From Emydura subglobosa (Eukaryota > Chordata > Testudines > Chelidae): DNA of 64,000 bases. The translations under genes and the position numbers were made by a program. Shown here piece after piece: positions 46,501 through 57,206 of the stretch. Location: the NCBI GenBank assembly GCA_007922225.1, contig ML680053.1, positions 21,326,379 through 21,390,378 of the forward strand, written 5' to 3'. Numbering within the stretch: the first letter of the stretch is position 1; each line of letters begins with the position of its first letter. Below the pieces are notes generated by a model, which ran no database searches, was not told the DNA's origin, and saw only the letters and a list, made by a program, of their open reading frames with translations.

Positions 46501-47675
46501 TGTTAGCAATTCTAGATTGGTGGTGCAACCCTCACATCACATGCACAGGAATCCTCTTTGTGACACCCCTACTGTGATGTTCCCCTTTGAAATCTGGACT
46601 GGTGAATTGCTGTGTCACCCCAAACCCTCACTCTTAGAGCCTGTCTTACCCTGCTTTGCTGCGAGAATCCCCACTCCTGGGCAGCTCACACACAGCCTAT
46701 AACAGGTAAATTGCTCCCAACTCAGTGAGTGAGTGCCTTTAGCCAGCTACTCATGGGATTATGCACTGGTATGACCCCAGCTAATATCCCCAGTCCCAGA
46801 TGCTACCTTAGGAACTGCCATCTTACAATGTTTAATGTTGCCCACTGAATACTGCAGGCTCATCTGTTCGTCAATTTATCAAAGAAATTGATATGCACCA
46901 GCTTTGTCACTTCAAATGGAGTCTCTAACACACCTTAAAGCAAATACACTGTTTTAGATAAAATAAACAAACAAATTTATTAAGTACAGAAAGATTTTAA
47001 ATGATTATAAGTCAGAGGAAAACAAATCAGATTTGATCAAGGGAAAACAAAAGACAAATCGCATTCTAAACTAAGCGTAACACTTTCAGCATCTTTACAA
47101 ACTCAGATGGTTCTCGCTACAGGCTGGCTGGTCTGCCTTCAGCCAGGCCCTCCCCCTGTGATGAGCACTTCAGTTGCTTGGTTGTGTTTGCAGAAGGAGG
47201 TGGAAGAGAGAGAGAACAGCAAAATGTTTCTCCTTTTTAAAATGTTTCTTTAGCCCCCTCTCACCCCCTTCAGGGTCAGGTAACAAACAATGTCCGTGTA
47301 TGGCTTCATCCATGTCTTGAGTCAGTGAGCATCCTCTTTCCGTGGTTTCATTGGTGATGCTCAGGCTAGTGCTTTGTTCCTCGAAGAGCTGGGTTTGTTT
47401 TATGCCTACCTTCATGAGGTACGAATTGCCGTTCTGTTCTGTAGAGTTTTGCCTAGATCTGTCTCAAGCCACGAGACACACATTTGGGAACATTACGTAG
47501 CGAAGCCCCATAACCATACATATGACATTGCAACAAACATAGTACTATAAGAATAATGTTCAGTATGCCATGAGCATTCCAAAAACGTCTTATATGACAT
47601 TTGCACTAAACAGTACACAATTACACTCTAAGGATGATCATGGGGAGTGCATCATGGGGGGTGCAGTGTGTCACA
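46501..47675 (-). mobile_element. Solo LTR, 1175 bp, inside DIRS-3 RT
   Basis: The DIRS sequence breaks at CACCCCAAG and resumes at CCAACCCTCAGTATGTCTGG. On the minus strand the insert starts TGTGACACACTGCACCCCCC and ends GCTAACA, so it has TG...CA ends. It is flanked by CCAAG and CCAAC, a 5-bp duplication with one mismatch. A minus-strand AATAAA lies at about 46976-46981. No internal coding region is present, so recombination between LTRs has probably left one copy. The parent family (endogenous retrovirus or Gypsy) is undecided. Confidence 0.8.
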
Positions 47676-47680
47676 CCAAC

Positions 47681-48196
47681 CCTCAGTATGTCTGGGAATG
47701 GACATGTCGGCGATGGGCTGGGAGCTCAGCACCCATGGCTTCTGCTCTCACGCAGAATTCTTACTTTACATCAATGTGAGGGAGCTGAGGGCGGTACAAG
47801 CCTTTCAAGGACACCTGAAGAGCAAGATAGTATCAGTCCTAACAGACAATACAACTGTGATGTTTTATATAAACAGACAGGGTGGAGCTCACTCCTCTCC
47901 CCTATGCCAGGAAGCCCTCAGACTTTGGGAATTTTGGATCACTCGATAGATACATGTGGAAGACTCCTACCTTCCTAGAGCTCAGAATGTGTCTCAGCAG
48001 GTCCTTTCTCAATCATGAGTGGTCAATCCGCCCGGATGTGTTGAGTGGCGTCTTCCATCGGTGGGGAGTTTCCCGCATGGATTTGTTTGCCACAAAGCTC
48101 AACAGGCAGTGCCTACAGTTTTGCTCATTTCAAAATCACAGTCCGCAGCCTATTGCAAATGCTTTTCTTATCCCGTGGACTGGCCAGCTCTTCTAA
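47681..48196 (+). pseudogene. DIRS-3 RNase H and connector
   Basis: FLLYINVRELRAVQAFQGHL and VSVLTDNTTVMFYINRQGGA hold the RNase H core with its acidic residues (RELR, TDN). After a frameshift, LNHEWSIRPDVLSGVFHRWG and VSRMDLFATKLNRQCLQFCS with ANAFLIPWTGQLF form the connector typical of DIRS between RNase H and recombinase. Stops interrupt it. Confidence 0.86.
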
Positions 48197-48439
48197 GACT
48201 TCCTTCAGGAAAAGTCTGTTGTGATCCTGATAGCCCCTGCTTGGCCTTGCCGACATTGGTACCATGCTCTTTGAGCTCTCAGTGATCACTCTACCTTTGC
48301 CCTGGACCTGATTATGCAGGAGTATGACATTTTTTGTCACCCCAATCTCGAATCACTGCAACTCACTGCATGAAAACTCCATGGCTGAATCACCTAGAGC
48401 TAGCATGATGGGAATCAGTTAAAAATATCCTCCTCGGCA

Positions 48440-49000
48440 GTAGGAAACCCTCCACTAGGGCCACTTACCTAGCTAAGTGGAAGAGGTTTTTGGTTTGGGT
48501 GGCCCAGAAGGACATCCAGCCCACACTGGCATCAATTACAACAGTTCTGGAGTATTTTCTGCACCTGAAGCAACAGAGACTATCTGGGTCATCAATTAAG
48601 GTCCACCTGGCAGCCATTTCAGCATTCTATCCATGGGTAGCGGGACACTTGGCCTTCACAAACCCTTTGGTCATGCGCTTTCTGAAGGGCTTGGAAAAGC
48701 TGTACCTCCTATGCGCTTGCCAGTCCTTCAGTGGGACCTTAGTAACCCATTTCCTCTGAAAGGATTTCATCATGGATCCCTTCATGCATCAAAATTTGCT
48801 ACGAGTTGGCGAATGCGCCCGCCCCAGCAATAATGGCCCGTTCCATGAGGGCACAAGTGTCCTCTGCTGCTTTCCTGGCTTTCTGATTCAGGACATTTGT
48901 AGAGTGGCAACGTGATCCTCTGTTCACACCTTCGCTGCCCAGTATGGCATCACCCAGCATGCTAAAGATGATGCTGCCTTTTTGGCAGGGCAGTGCTTCA
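48440..49000 (+). pseudogene. DIRS-3 tyrosine recombinase, box His lost
   Basis: Frames at 48490-48833 give FLHLKQQRLSGSSIKVHLAA, ISAFYPWVAGHLAFTNPLVM and RFLKGLEKLY, the N-terminal core-binding domain. The C-terminal box reads ARSMRAQVS where family members have A-H-S-x-R: the His is now Arg (CGT at 48839-48841), a one-base change. Further C-terminal text (QDICRVAT, VHTFAAQYGI) is kept around 48890-48950. Stops and frameshifts are frequent. Confidence 0.84.
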
Positions 49001-49085
49001 AACTTTGGGACTTTGAACTTGAACCCCTCCTCATACAGTCTATCTTAGAGGTCACCTACTTGGAATCAACATGAGCAAGCACACG

Positions 49086-49394
49086 AAGAAGAAAAAAGAC
49101 TAACCTTCTGTAACTGTTGTTCTTTGAGGTGTTTTGCTCGTGTCCATTCCAAGACCCACCCACCTATCCCTCTTTCGGAGGCAGCCAGCAAGAAGGAACT
49201 AAAGAGGCAGAGGGTCAGCAGGGGCATATATAGGTTGCCATGGAGGCACAACTCCAGGGGGCACTAGACCTGACTCTACAGGTACCCACTAGGGGAAACA
49301 TTTCCGGCAGACTGTGCATGCGGCTTGCACACCTACTTGGAATAGACATGAGCAACACATGTGGAAGAACAACAGTCACAGACAATTAGTAACC
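49086..49394. repeat. DIRS-3 internal complementary region and 3' terminal repeat
   Basis: The arm at 49090-49163 (CTGTAACTGTTGTTCTTTGA, GGTGTTTTGCTCGTGTCCAT, TCCAAG) is the reverse complement of 49336-49394 (CTTGGAATAGACATGAGCAA, CACATGTGGAAGAACAACAG, TCACAGACAATTAG), with a few gaps. The outer 170 bp match the inverted 5' end of DIRS-3 at 41665-41840. Confidence 0.85.
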
Positions 49395-50137
49395 ATTTTT
49401 TCTTTCCCTTCAGGTAGAGGTAAGTTACTTGATGAATTGAGTACATGTTTGTGAGAGAAATTTATTGAGGGAAATCTAAGTGAAAGAGATGTTTTGTGTT
49501 TAGCTCTGAATGTGGTGAAGTTAAAAGTCACTTACCTCTTTTGCTAGTGCGTTCTATAGTCTAGGTTCTGCTCCTGGAAAAGTTGTCTCCTGTGCTCGTG
49601 AATCTTCCTTTAATGATCAATAGTTTTGTGGTTCAAGAAGAACATACTTATTGTTGGAGGGGGCATGATTATAGAGGGAGAAATGGTCCCTCTCAGTCTT
49701 TTTGTACAGATTTGTGTTGAATCCGATTTATATGCATTTCTATATATATTACTTGACTATATTTATATTAATTTTTTTCAGTTTTTGGTGCAGAAGTCAT
49801 GCATTCATATTTTATGCAATAAAAGTATATTTTATAATGGATATGCTTTTTATGTTAGAATGGTTAATCAGTAATATGATTCTTAGTGCTAAGGCAGTGG
49901 CTATAAAGCATCTTGGGAAGAGATGGAATGGTATCAAGATTTAACTGGATGGATGGATTCAGAAAACTGTGTTTTGTTGATGCTGATGACTTTTGATTTG
50001 TAATGTCATAGACAAAAGCCCAGTGGATTTATGGATTGACCTACTTCAAGTCAGAGAAATACTATTTTCCTTAAATAAGAAAAACTCATGTATAGTCTTT
50101 TATATATTTTTAAAAATATAATAAATTAGCCCCTGGC
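49395..50137 (+). other. Intron, no gene seen
   Basis: AT-rich intron sequence. No repeat or gene recognised. Confidence 0.35.
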
Positions 50138-50330
50138 CATAGAATCATAGATATTAGAGATGTAAAATATTTATACGGTTAAGTTATTTGGTCTAACCAT
50201 TTTCTCTTCTAAATGAAGGATTGTGGCCAACAATATATATATATTTTAATTTATCCAACCTAGGGTACAGTGACCCAAAGTACTCAACTTCAATGACTCT
50301 ACTTCACTCTAATTGATCTAATTGTCAAGA
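50138..50330 (-). mobile_element. CR1-like 3' end fragment, antisense
   Basis: CCATAGAATCATAGATATTA and GAGATGTAAAATATTTATAC, followed by GGTCTAACCATTTTCTCTTC, look like the tail of an antisense CR1 (ATAGAATCATAG...GGTC..A..CCA). It is short and diverged. Confidence 0.5.
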
Positions 50331-50498
50331 AGTTTTATCTACTTTTTTTCCTTTCTTAATCATTCTTTTTTCTTGGTGATTACACCTTTCAAATGCTGTA
50401 AAATGGTAATAGGAAGCAGATCAAATCAGGGTCTATCTAGTCCAGTACTAGCTGCTTCAGAAGAAAGTGCAAGAAACCCAGAAGTAGGCAATTATGGC

Positions 50499-50687
50499 CA
50501 GATTTTCAAAGGTAATTAAGTGCCTAAAGATGTAGATAGATGCCTAGTGGGATTTACAAAATTTCTTAAACAGGTTAGTCGCATAACTCCCATTGTTTTA
50601 AATAATGTAATATTTAAATAATATAATTAAATAATATAAAATAATAACTCCTATTGATTTAGGTACCTAAATACCTTTGAAAATGTG
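50499..50687. repeat. Short palindromic MITE-like repeat, about 190 bp
   Basis: The left end CAGATTTTCAAAGGTAATTA (then AGTGCCTAAA) is inverted at the right end (TTTAGGTACCTAAATACCTT, then TGAAAATGTG). The middle contains GTGCCTAAAGATGTAGATAG, CTCCCATTG and CTCCTATTGATTT. The unit could fold on itself. No target duplication is clear. Confidence 0.65.
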
Positions 50688-51167
50688 TTCCTTATTGAAG
50701 AAACTACTCACACGAAAACTTTCAGTTGGCTTATGTACTGAAGCATGATGGTTTATATTACTTTGATAAGTCTTAGGAGGCTTTTTTGTTGTTAATCTTT
50801 CCTTTTGTAACTCTTGATGATCATATTATCCATAGAAATCTCTAGTGCCTGTTTGAATCCTACTAAGTTCTTGACTTTAATGGAGATCATACCCACTACA
50901 TCTCTATTTTAGTTAGGCAAGTTATGTATGTTTAGCTTCTTTTATCTTTTCCCATAAATCCATCCCTCCAACCCCTTATTTGGGATTTACAAAAGGAATT
51001 AAGCGCTCACTTCAGGAGGAGCTGGGTGACTCTTTAGGCCCCTTAAAAATCCATTCTTAATTGTTATTCCTATTCTCTGATCTCCCTCTACTTTGTCTGT
51101 GCCTATTATGTTGAGTGCTTCAAGATATCCATGTGCCTTGTCTAAGCTGTTTTAATTTTTTTCATAG
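50688..51167 (+). other. Intron, no gene seen
   Basis: No gene or repeat recognised. The stretch ends in a pyrimidine tract and TTTTTTTCATAG before the next exon. Confidence 0.35.
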
Positions 51168-51218
51168 GAATGGGATACTTTTACAGGTGTGATCACTGGG
51201 GACATGTTAAGAAAATCA
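51168..51218 (+). CDS. DYNC2H1: DYNC2H1 exon: AAA6
   Basis: The smallest exon: 17 codons, EWDTFTGVITGDMLRKS, phase 0. E.W..FTG...GDMLR is the AAA6 segment that corresponds to EW..F........ in other dyneins. The acceptor is TTTTTTCATAG and the donor TCA/gtaagc. Confidence 0.94.
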
Positions 51219-51849
51219 GTAAGCTTTATTCATTTATTCTGAAATAAGGAATGCATTGAATGAATCCTAAAAGATTATGCTCAAATATCTTTTGTTTGTT
51301 ATTTATTGTAGTATATGTATAGTATGAACAAATCAGCTCTTATATAGCAATAGAAATATTTAAAATATGTTAACATAGTAAGTAATTTTTTTACTTTTGA
51401 TAAAGTTGTGTCCTTTTTTCTTGTGTGACAATAGTACCGTCCCCACATGTAAGTTTAACTATATTTTGAATGCAGTAATTTCACCCTCTTTAAAATAGGG
51501 ATTTCTGAATCCTGACCTCTCCCCAGCACAAAATATCTGGGATATACCTCTCTTCTTAAAAGCACCAGAGTCAATCAGACTTGTCCACATTACTCTGAGG
51601 CTTTGACAACCCTTCCCCCGACCTCAGATTTTCTGTCACGGACTGTGCAGCAGAAAGGAAACTGAACACTCCCACTTTATCCCACTTTACTGCCCTGGCT
51701 TTGGAAGCCACATTTTAGAGAAGAATGAGCAGTAGGGGAAGACCTGTTTTGTGTAGCGAAAGGGAATTGGGTGCTTGGGTTTATAGCCCTCTCTCCCAGC
51801 ATGTTAGAGCCAGCCAAAAGGAGTATATTGAGGGCTAAGTACTGCTACA
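51219..51849 (+). other. Intron, no gene seen
   Basis: No gene. About 51500-51840 is GC-richer and may already belong to a repeat, but I could not name it. Confidence 0.35.
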
Positions 51850-52475
51850 TCTCTGAGGAAGATACTCTCTTGGGAGCCTCAGAAGGGAAACTCTGCCAGT
51901 CTGCAGAACAGCCTTCCAAAGTGAGCAGATGAGCAATGGAGGCAAAAAACCTAACTGGGTTCAAGACTGAGCTTGATAAATTCATGGAGGGGATGATATG
52001 ACGAGATTGCCTACAAAGGCATGTAGCTGGTGAGTAACTGCTAGCAACAAATGTCTCCAACAGCTGGTGATGGGACACTAGATGGGGAGGACTCTGAGTT
52101 ACTACAGAGAATTCTTTCCCAGGTGTCTGGCTGCTGAGTCTTGCCCACATACTCAGGATCTAACTGATTGTCATGTTTGGGGAAGGAATTTTCCCCAAGA
52201 TCAGATTAACAAGAGATCTGGGGGGAGGGAGGTGACGGGAAAGGTTTCGCCTTCATTTGCAGCATGAGGCATGGGTCACTTGCAGTTTTAAACTAGTGTA
52301 AATGGCAGAATCTCTGTAACTTAAAGTCTTTAAATCATGATTTGAGGACTTCAGTAACTCAGCAAGAGGTTATGCGTCTATTACAGGAGTGGGTGGGTGA
52401 GGTTCTGTGGCCTGCAGGAGGTCAGACTAGATGATCGTGATGGTCCTTTCTGTTCTTCAAGTCTATGAGTCTAAC
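51850..52475 (+). mobile_element. CR1 LINE 3' end fragment (another family)
   Basis: Text around TTCAAGACTGAGCTTGATAA and ATTCATGGAGGGGATGATAT matches the end of a CR1 ORF2 (F K T E L D K F M E G). The tail reads GGAGGTCAGACTAGATGATC, then GTGATGGTCCTTTCTG and AAGTCTATGAGTCT, characteristic of CR1 3' UTRs in sauropsids. The 5' edge is uncertain. Confidence 0.8.
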
Positions 52476-53409
52476 CTTACGCTGTGAGGGGAAGGGATTT
52501 GGACAGTGGATAGATTTGAGGCCTCTGTTTCATCCCCACATCAGTTGAGATTGCTCCAAAGACACCTTTGCAAAGGGCTGGTCAGTCAACTTTAGCCCTT
52601 GGATTTAGCAAACTGGACTTACTCACCCATCAAGGACTTTTTAGGGTAAGTCCAACCCTCCAGACCATTTGGTCCAATCCACCTCTAAAGGAACAATGGC
52701 TAAGGTCTGTCCCAGGTTTTATGTGGATAATTGACAGACTTGTCAAGAAATTCAGTCTTTTTGGTTTCCCTCTCTTCCCAAGGATTTCTTGAGACGTTCC
52801 TATGTCTTTTCTCAGATTATATATTGAATGGTGAAGATGGGGCTCAAGATATTCCCCCATGTTGACTGTGGCACAAAACAGAGCATCAGATAATAAAAGT
52901 GAGCAGTCCGTCAATGGAACAGTCACTCTCCAAAGGACAACCAAAAAAGCCAAATCCAAAAGGAAATAAAAAGTCCCCAAAGCACTCCAGATCTTCATTT
53001 CTTTCCATAAACTCTAGCTCCTCTCACAAAATTGAGGTGGACTACCAGCTCTAATATAAAGGCAGAAGCTCTTATTGTTACTCACAATGATGGACCAAGA
53101 AGAGATTTTTTTTTTTTTTTTTTTTTTGCAGGGGTAAGACTTGGCGTAGCAAAGGGAAGCCCAGATCAGGAAATGTTTTCAATCTTTCCTTCCAATCCAT
53201 GCTATCAGTATGACTGCAGCAGGCCCTACCTCAGTCCAGAAATAGGCCTAACGGGCAGAATTTCTCAATTTGAAAATATGATGCTGCACTGCCATCTAGT
53301 GGCCACAGAAGAGATCACCCACTTCTTGCCCTGGAGTCCTGGCTGTTCTGTAAATGCAGAGATCTGAAGAAGGGAGGGTTCAATAAACAGCGTTCTACTG
53401 TACCCACTA
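52476..53409 (+). other. Intron with degenerate, possibly DIRS-derived sequence
   Basis: A basic stretch, KKAKSKRK, near 52940-52970 and text around 53220-53330 (GLTGRISQFENMMLHCHLVA) are faintly like DIRS gag and the start of a DIRS RT, but too weak to assign. A 23-T run (53107-53129) splits the region. The block may be the 5' part of the DIRS debris continuing at 54240. Confidence 0.3.
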
Positions 53410-54232
53410 TTTTTAACCGTTCCTTATAGGTCATATTTTCTAAACCTTTTATCACTTTTGTTTCTCTGTCCACATCTTACCTAAAGTGTGGATTCCAAAA
53501 CTGGACACAGTACTCCAGCTGAAGCGCCATTAGTGCTGAGTAAAGTGGCATAATTACCTCCCATATCTTACATACAACTTTTATGTAACCTATTAATTAA
53601 TTAACCTATTAATACACCGCAGAATGATATTAGCCTTTTCCACAACTGTATCACGTTGACTTATATTAAATTTACAATCCACTATAAACTTCAGATCCTT
53701 TTCAGCAATACTAATGCGTAGCCAGTTATCCTCCATGCTGTAGTTGTGCATTTGATTTTTCTTTCCTACATGTAGTAATTTGCACTTGTCTTTATTGAAT
53801 TTCATCTTGTTGATTTCAGACCAATTCTCAAATTTTTCAAGGTCATTCTGAATTCTCATCTGTCCTCCAATGTCCTTGCAACCTCCCCTAACTTGGTCTC
53901 CTCCACAAATTTTATAAACATATATATTCCTCTCCATTATCCGTGTTATTAGTTAAAATGTTTAGAGGTATCAGATCCAGGACAGACCCCTGTGGGACCC
54001 CACTAGATATGTCTTACCAGTTTGACAGAGAACTATTGAGAATTACTCTTTGAGTATCATCTTTCAACCAGTTATTCCCCTGCTTTATAATATTTTCTTC
54101 TATACCACGTTTCCTTAGTTTGCTTATGAAAATGTTTTGTGGGACTATGCCAAAAGCCTTACTAAAATCAAGATATATCATGTCTACTGCTTCCCTCGTA
54201 TTCACCAGGCTATTATGGGATTTTCATAGGAT
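53410..54232 (-). mobile_element. CR1 LINE fragment, antisense (family D)
   Basis: On the minus strand, 54014-54205 gives the RT motif AVDMIYLDFSKAFGIVPQNI, and 53593-53937 gives the palm/thumb and C-terminal region (INKMKFNKDKCKLLHVGKKN, IAEKDLKFIVDCKFNISQRD). The sequence is antisense to the gene, 5'-truncated, and lacks the usual CR1 tail in readable form. Confidence 0.88.
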
Positions 54233-54239
54233 ATTCTAG

Positions 54240-54790
54240 GAGTTGAGATAAACACAAAGAGAACCAAAGCATTTCCTACACAAAAAAGATTTAACAAAAT
54301 GCAGACACTAATGTCCAAGATGTTATGGTACAGAGTATCCTACATCCATATTTACCTGCTGCTCCTTTGTCATTTGCTCTCAAACGTTATTCAGTGGACA
54401 AGACTGCACATGACAGAGCTTTTGGGATTCCCCTTAAAAACCTGAAACCATTCCCAAATAAGAGAAAATGAAGATAACATCCAGTGATCCAGCCCATCAG
54501 TGGGTGGAAACTGGATGGTTTAGTAGCATTCTAACTGCAAAAGTTTGAGCTCAAAATCATAACCACAGATGCCAGTCTTCCAGGATGGGGATTACATCTG
54601 GGACAATGTCCTGGAACATGGTCAAGGTCAGAGACTCTAGAACATCAACTTCTTAGAGATGATCAGCATGGTTCATCAGACTTCCAGGATCACTTGAAAA
54701 AGGAGCACTTTCTTGTTCAATGAGTCATCACTATGACCGTGGAATATATAAATCAAGAATAGGGCAGAAAAAGTGCAAATCTAAATGCCA
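54240..54790 (+). pseudogene. DIRS RNase H debris
   Basis: ITTDASLPGWGLHLGQCPGT and WSRSETLEHINFLEM (about 54555-54660, in two frames) match the RNase H start of DIRS RTs, including TDAS. The interrupted text VITMTVEYINQE near 54730-54765 corresponds to the DN...YIN box. The flanks give no clear gag or recombinase. It is the most decayed DIRS copy in the window. Confidence 0.55.
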
Positions 54791-54972
54791 AACAATAACT
54801 TTTTTTTTCTTGGGCAAAGGTCACCTAGCTTTATCAGAGTGATCAGTACAAAAGGGATATACTGAAGACACAAGTGAACTAGGTAAGCTTTCAGCAGATA
54901 GTTCAGAATGATCTCTAAAAAGCTGATATCCAGGAAGCTATGCCATCATTAGGTGTAGGTGATTTTAGGTGA

Positions 54973-55077
54973 TTTTCTTCACCCAAGATCACTGGATTTT
55001 CTTCACCCAAGATCACTGGANNNNNNNNNNTTTCTTCACCCAAGATCACTGGATTTTCTTCACCCAAGATCACTGGA
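54973..55077 (+). repeat. 24-bp tandem repeat interrupted by an assembly gap
   Basis: The unit is TTTTCTTCACCCAAGATCAC followed by TGGA. Two complete units precede the gap (54973-54996, 54997-55020), one lacking its first T follows (55031-55053), then one complete unit (55054-55077). All copies are identical over the bases present. The true copy number is unknown because of the gap. Confidence 0.95.
55021..55030. other. Assembly gap, 10 N
   Basis: Ten Ns inside the 24-bp tandem repeat. Such short, fixed-length gaps usually stand for a stretch of unknown length. Confidence 0.99.
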
Positions 55078-55736
55078 AACAGACAGTTTCACTAACCACT
55101 GAATTTGCTTTTCTATGCTTCCCCCCTTTCTGCTACTAAGAAGCGTGTTTCAGAAGATTTAAGAGAAAAAGGAGAAATAATTATAATTGTTGTTGCCCTA
55201 AAATCAGCTAAGAAATCCACGGTGTTTGGACCTAGTGAAACTGTCATAAAGGTCTCTACTCTATATCCTATGTTATAGCCTGATACTGCATCCTAATCCA
55301 GACTGAGTGACATATTGGCTATGTAATGACAAGTACTAAACAAAGTAATCCATTCCTCTAAAATAATTGCTTTTCATAGTTTCATAGAAATTTTCTATTC
55401 CTTTGGCCTATTAAAGAATTTGGACAGTGTTCTCCCATTGGTATCAAGACAGTAAAGCTTAAGAAAGCAAGCATTATAGCTCTTCTGGAATTTTACAGAA
55501 TGACCTAGTCTGAGACCTGTCACCATTACTGCTGATGACCCATCAGCATATTAGTGCAACAATATGGGCAAATCTCTGGTAGATCACCCAATAATAATAA
55601 ATGTCCTTGTGCAGCATCTATCCAAACCAAAAGTCAGACCTATTTCCCTACCTGGGGTCTGTCCAGAGGGCTACAATATGTCAGAAGCAAATATTTCAAA
55701 CCAATGGCTTCTAATTCCATGTTTCCTGGCGTGGCA
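55078..55736 (+). other. Intron, no gene seen
   Basis: Sequence with a CCCCCCTTTCTGC tract near 55121 and an ATAATAATAAATG run near 55590. Text here may be the decayed rest of the DIRS debris, but nothing was recognised. Confidence 0.3.
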
Positions 55737-56395
55737 AGGTGGGCCTGTTTGGCCCCATGGGTCTGCGCTCCCTACGGCTATGCTGGTGGTGTGGCTGAGG
55801 CGGGGGGGGGGGCCGGTCCTGCCCTCTACCCCAGGCCCCGACCCAGGGACCCTGCAAGGAGTAGCCTCAAACAGCTTAGTCCAGGGGCTACTACCTTCCC
55901 TGGGTCGCTCGTCTGTAGCCCCCCCGGCTTGTGGTCCTCCTTCAGTCTCTTTGGGGCCGGCGTCCTCTGGTCTTGCCTGGACCGGCTCCTTCTTAACTTC
56001 CGTGGCTGGGTGCTCTCACCACACCCACATTAGCTTCTCCACAAGCTCCACACCTTGCTGCTGCTGCTGCTGCTGCTGCAGCTCTGCTCTGCTCTGCTCT
56101 GCTCCGCTCCGCTCCGCTCCGCTCCTCCACGCCTCATAGCAGCTGTACTCCGCTCCTCCACTCAGCTCCCTCTCAGCTGCCCACATCTGCCTGACTGGGA
56201 GGCTTTTAACTGCTGGGGCAAGCTCCTTCATTGGCCCCAGCTGGCCTGATTGGCATAATTGGCCTAATTGCCCTGGAGTGGCCCCAGCTGGATCACCCAG
56301 AGAACAAGGATTTGCTAAGCCTGGGGCTGATATATATGCCTTACAACACCCTCCTATAGCCATCAGGGCTGGTCCCGTCACACAGGTTACAAGCA
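55737..56395. mobile_element. GC-rich LTR-like element
   Basis: A sharply GC-rich block with a G11 run at 55803-55813 and open frames that carry no domain. It shares the phrase CCTGCCCTCTACCCCAGGC with GGGCCTGCCCTCTACTCCAG near 61950-61970, so both may be copies of one LTR family. The end is near CCCGTCACACAGG. Terminal duplications were not found, so the LTR call is tentative. Confidence 0.45.
56058..56125 (+). repeat. (CTG)7 followed by (GCTCT)4(GCTCC)5
   Basis: Seven CTG units and CAG (56058-56081) run into four GCTCT and five GCTCC pentamers (56081-56125). The pentamer blocks differ by one T-to-C change, so the second carries CpG sites. It lies inside the GC-rich LTR-like block. Confidence 0.95.
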
Positions 56396-56909
56396 AAAAA
56401 AGCCAGAAATGTCTCCAAAATGTATGCTATTAAAACACAAGGCCCATGAAGAGAAGATAGTTCTTCTAACTTCAGAATCATCTGTCACAAGGATTAACTC
56501 TGTTTTCCATACATTACCAGAGATTATTTTTCCTTTGGTCTGCCCAAAGTGAAGCTCATCTTTTTGGACGTGGGAAGAGACATTAAGATTGAATTTGTTA
56601 AACATCATCTTTACTGATGTTCTTTCACCAGAAGTGCTTGGGTCTGCAAGATTCTAATTGCTTTATAGCCAGGTGGATCATGCTGTGAAATACTGAAGCT
56701 TATATGGCTGCACAGAAACTAGTCCAAAAAGGGAGCAGAGTCCATTCAGAACACTATTGTGCTGTGCAGAAAAAGTGTCAGTCACAACAAAGGAAATATG
56801 TAACACTGCCACCTGATCATCTATCAACATTTTTATTGAGTGCTACAGTCTTGACCTTCATTCCTCTGCAAAAAAAAAATATCCTTTGGCAGCTAATTGC
56901 TCCAAGTGG
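56396..56909 (+). other. Intron, no gene seen
   Basis: Sequence with ambiguous traces that could be the decayed recombinase end of the 54.2 kb DIRS debris. I could not support a call. An A run lies at 56870-56878. Confidence 0.25.
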
Positions 56910-57206
56910 TGTCAGTGATAGGCTGGGTCTTTGTCTGGGTCACATTCAGGCAGCTTTGGAGTCTCTTCCCCTTTAAGAGTCCTTCTCCTGTTTGGGAGCT
57001 TTATTCCAGCCTTTCTGGGTCCTTGGCTATATGGGTCTCCTGTTTAAGGGGGTGTTCAGTCTATAAGTTACCTTATAAACATCTGGCTTGCCCTTGTGGG
57101 TGGCAGAGGCTTGTCAGCTGTTTCCCTCTCCATTGGTCTGTAGTAAGGGCCAGCTACTCCTGAGGCACAGCTGCTTTCTTCCTGGTTGCCACCCTTTCCT
57201 GTGACA
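56910..57206. mobile_element. Possible solo LTR, 297 bp
   Basis: The block starts TGTCAGTGAT and ends CCTGTGACA, giving TGTCA/TGACA inverted ends, and is flanked by AGTGG and AGTGT (5 bp with one mismatch). It is T/C-rich. The family is unknown and the ends could be coincidental. Confidence 0.45.

Larger units (their letters stand above)
41660..49394 (+). mobile_element. DIRS-3: DIRS retrotransposon, rearranged and with nested insertions
   Basis: The 5' end (about 41665-41840) and the 3' end (about 49215-49390) are inverted copies over about 170 bp, sharing CTATTCCAAGTAGGTGTGCA / GCACACCTACTTGGAATAG and CTCTAGTGCCCCCTGGA / CCAGGGGGCACTAGA. Order on the + strand: 5' repeat, LTR-like insert (41940-42560), inverted gag (42585-43240), short sense gag (43240-43395), Gypsy remnant (43400-45640), RT (45640-46500), solo LTR (46501-47675), RNase H (47681-48196), recombinase (48440-49000), internal complementary region and 3' repeat. 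It is dead. Confidence 0.88.

Noticed and set aside
54973..55077. CRISPR-like array
   Set aside because: The 24-bp units are directly adjacent with no spacers; it is a plain tandem repeat, and the genome is eukaryotic.
55554..56139. Overlapping open frames of 159 and 191 codons
   Set aside because: GC-rich repeat sequence with a G11 run and microsatellites; frames overlap in all phases and show no domain.
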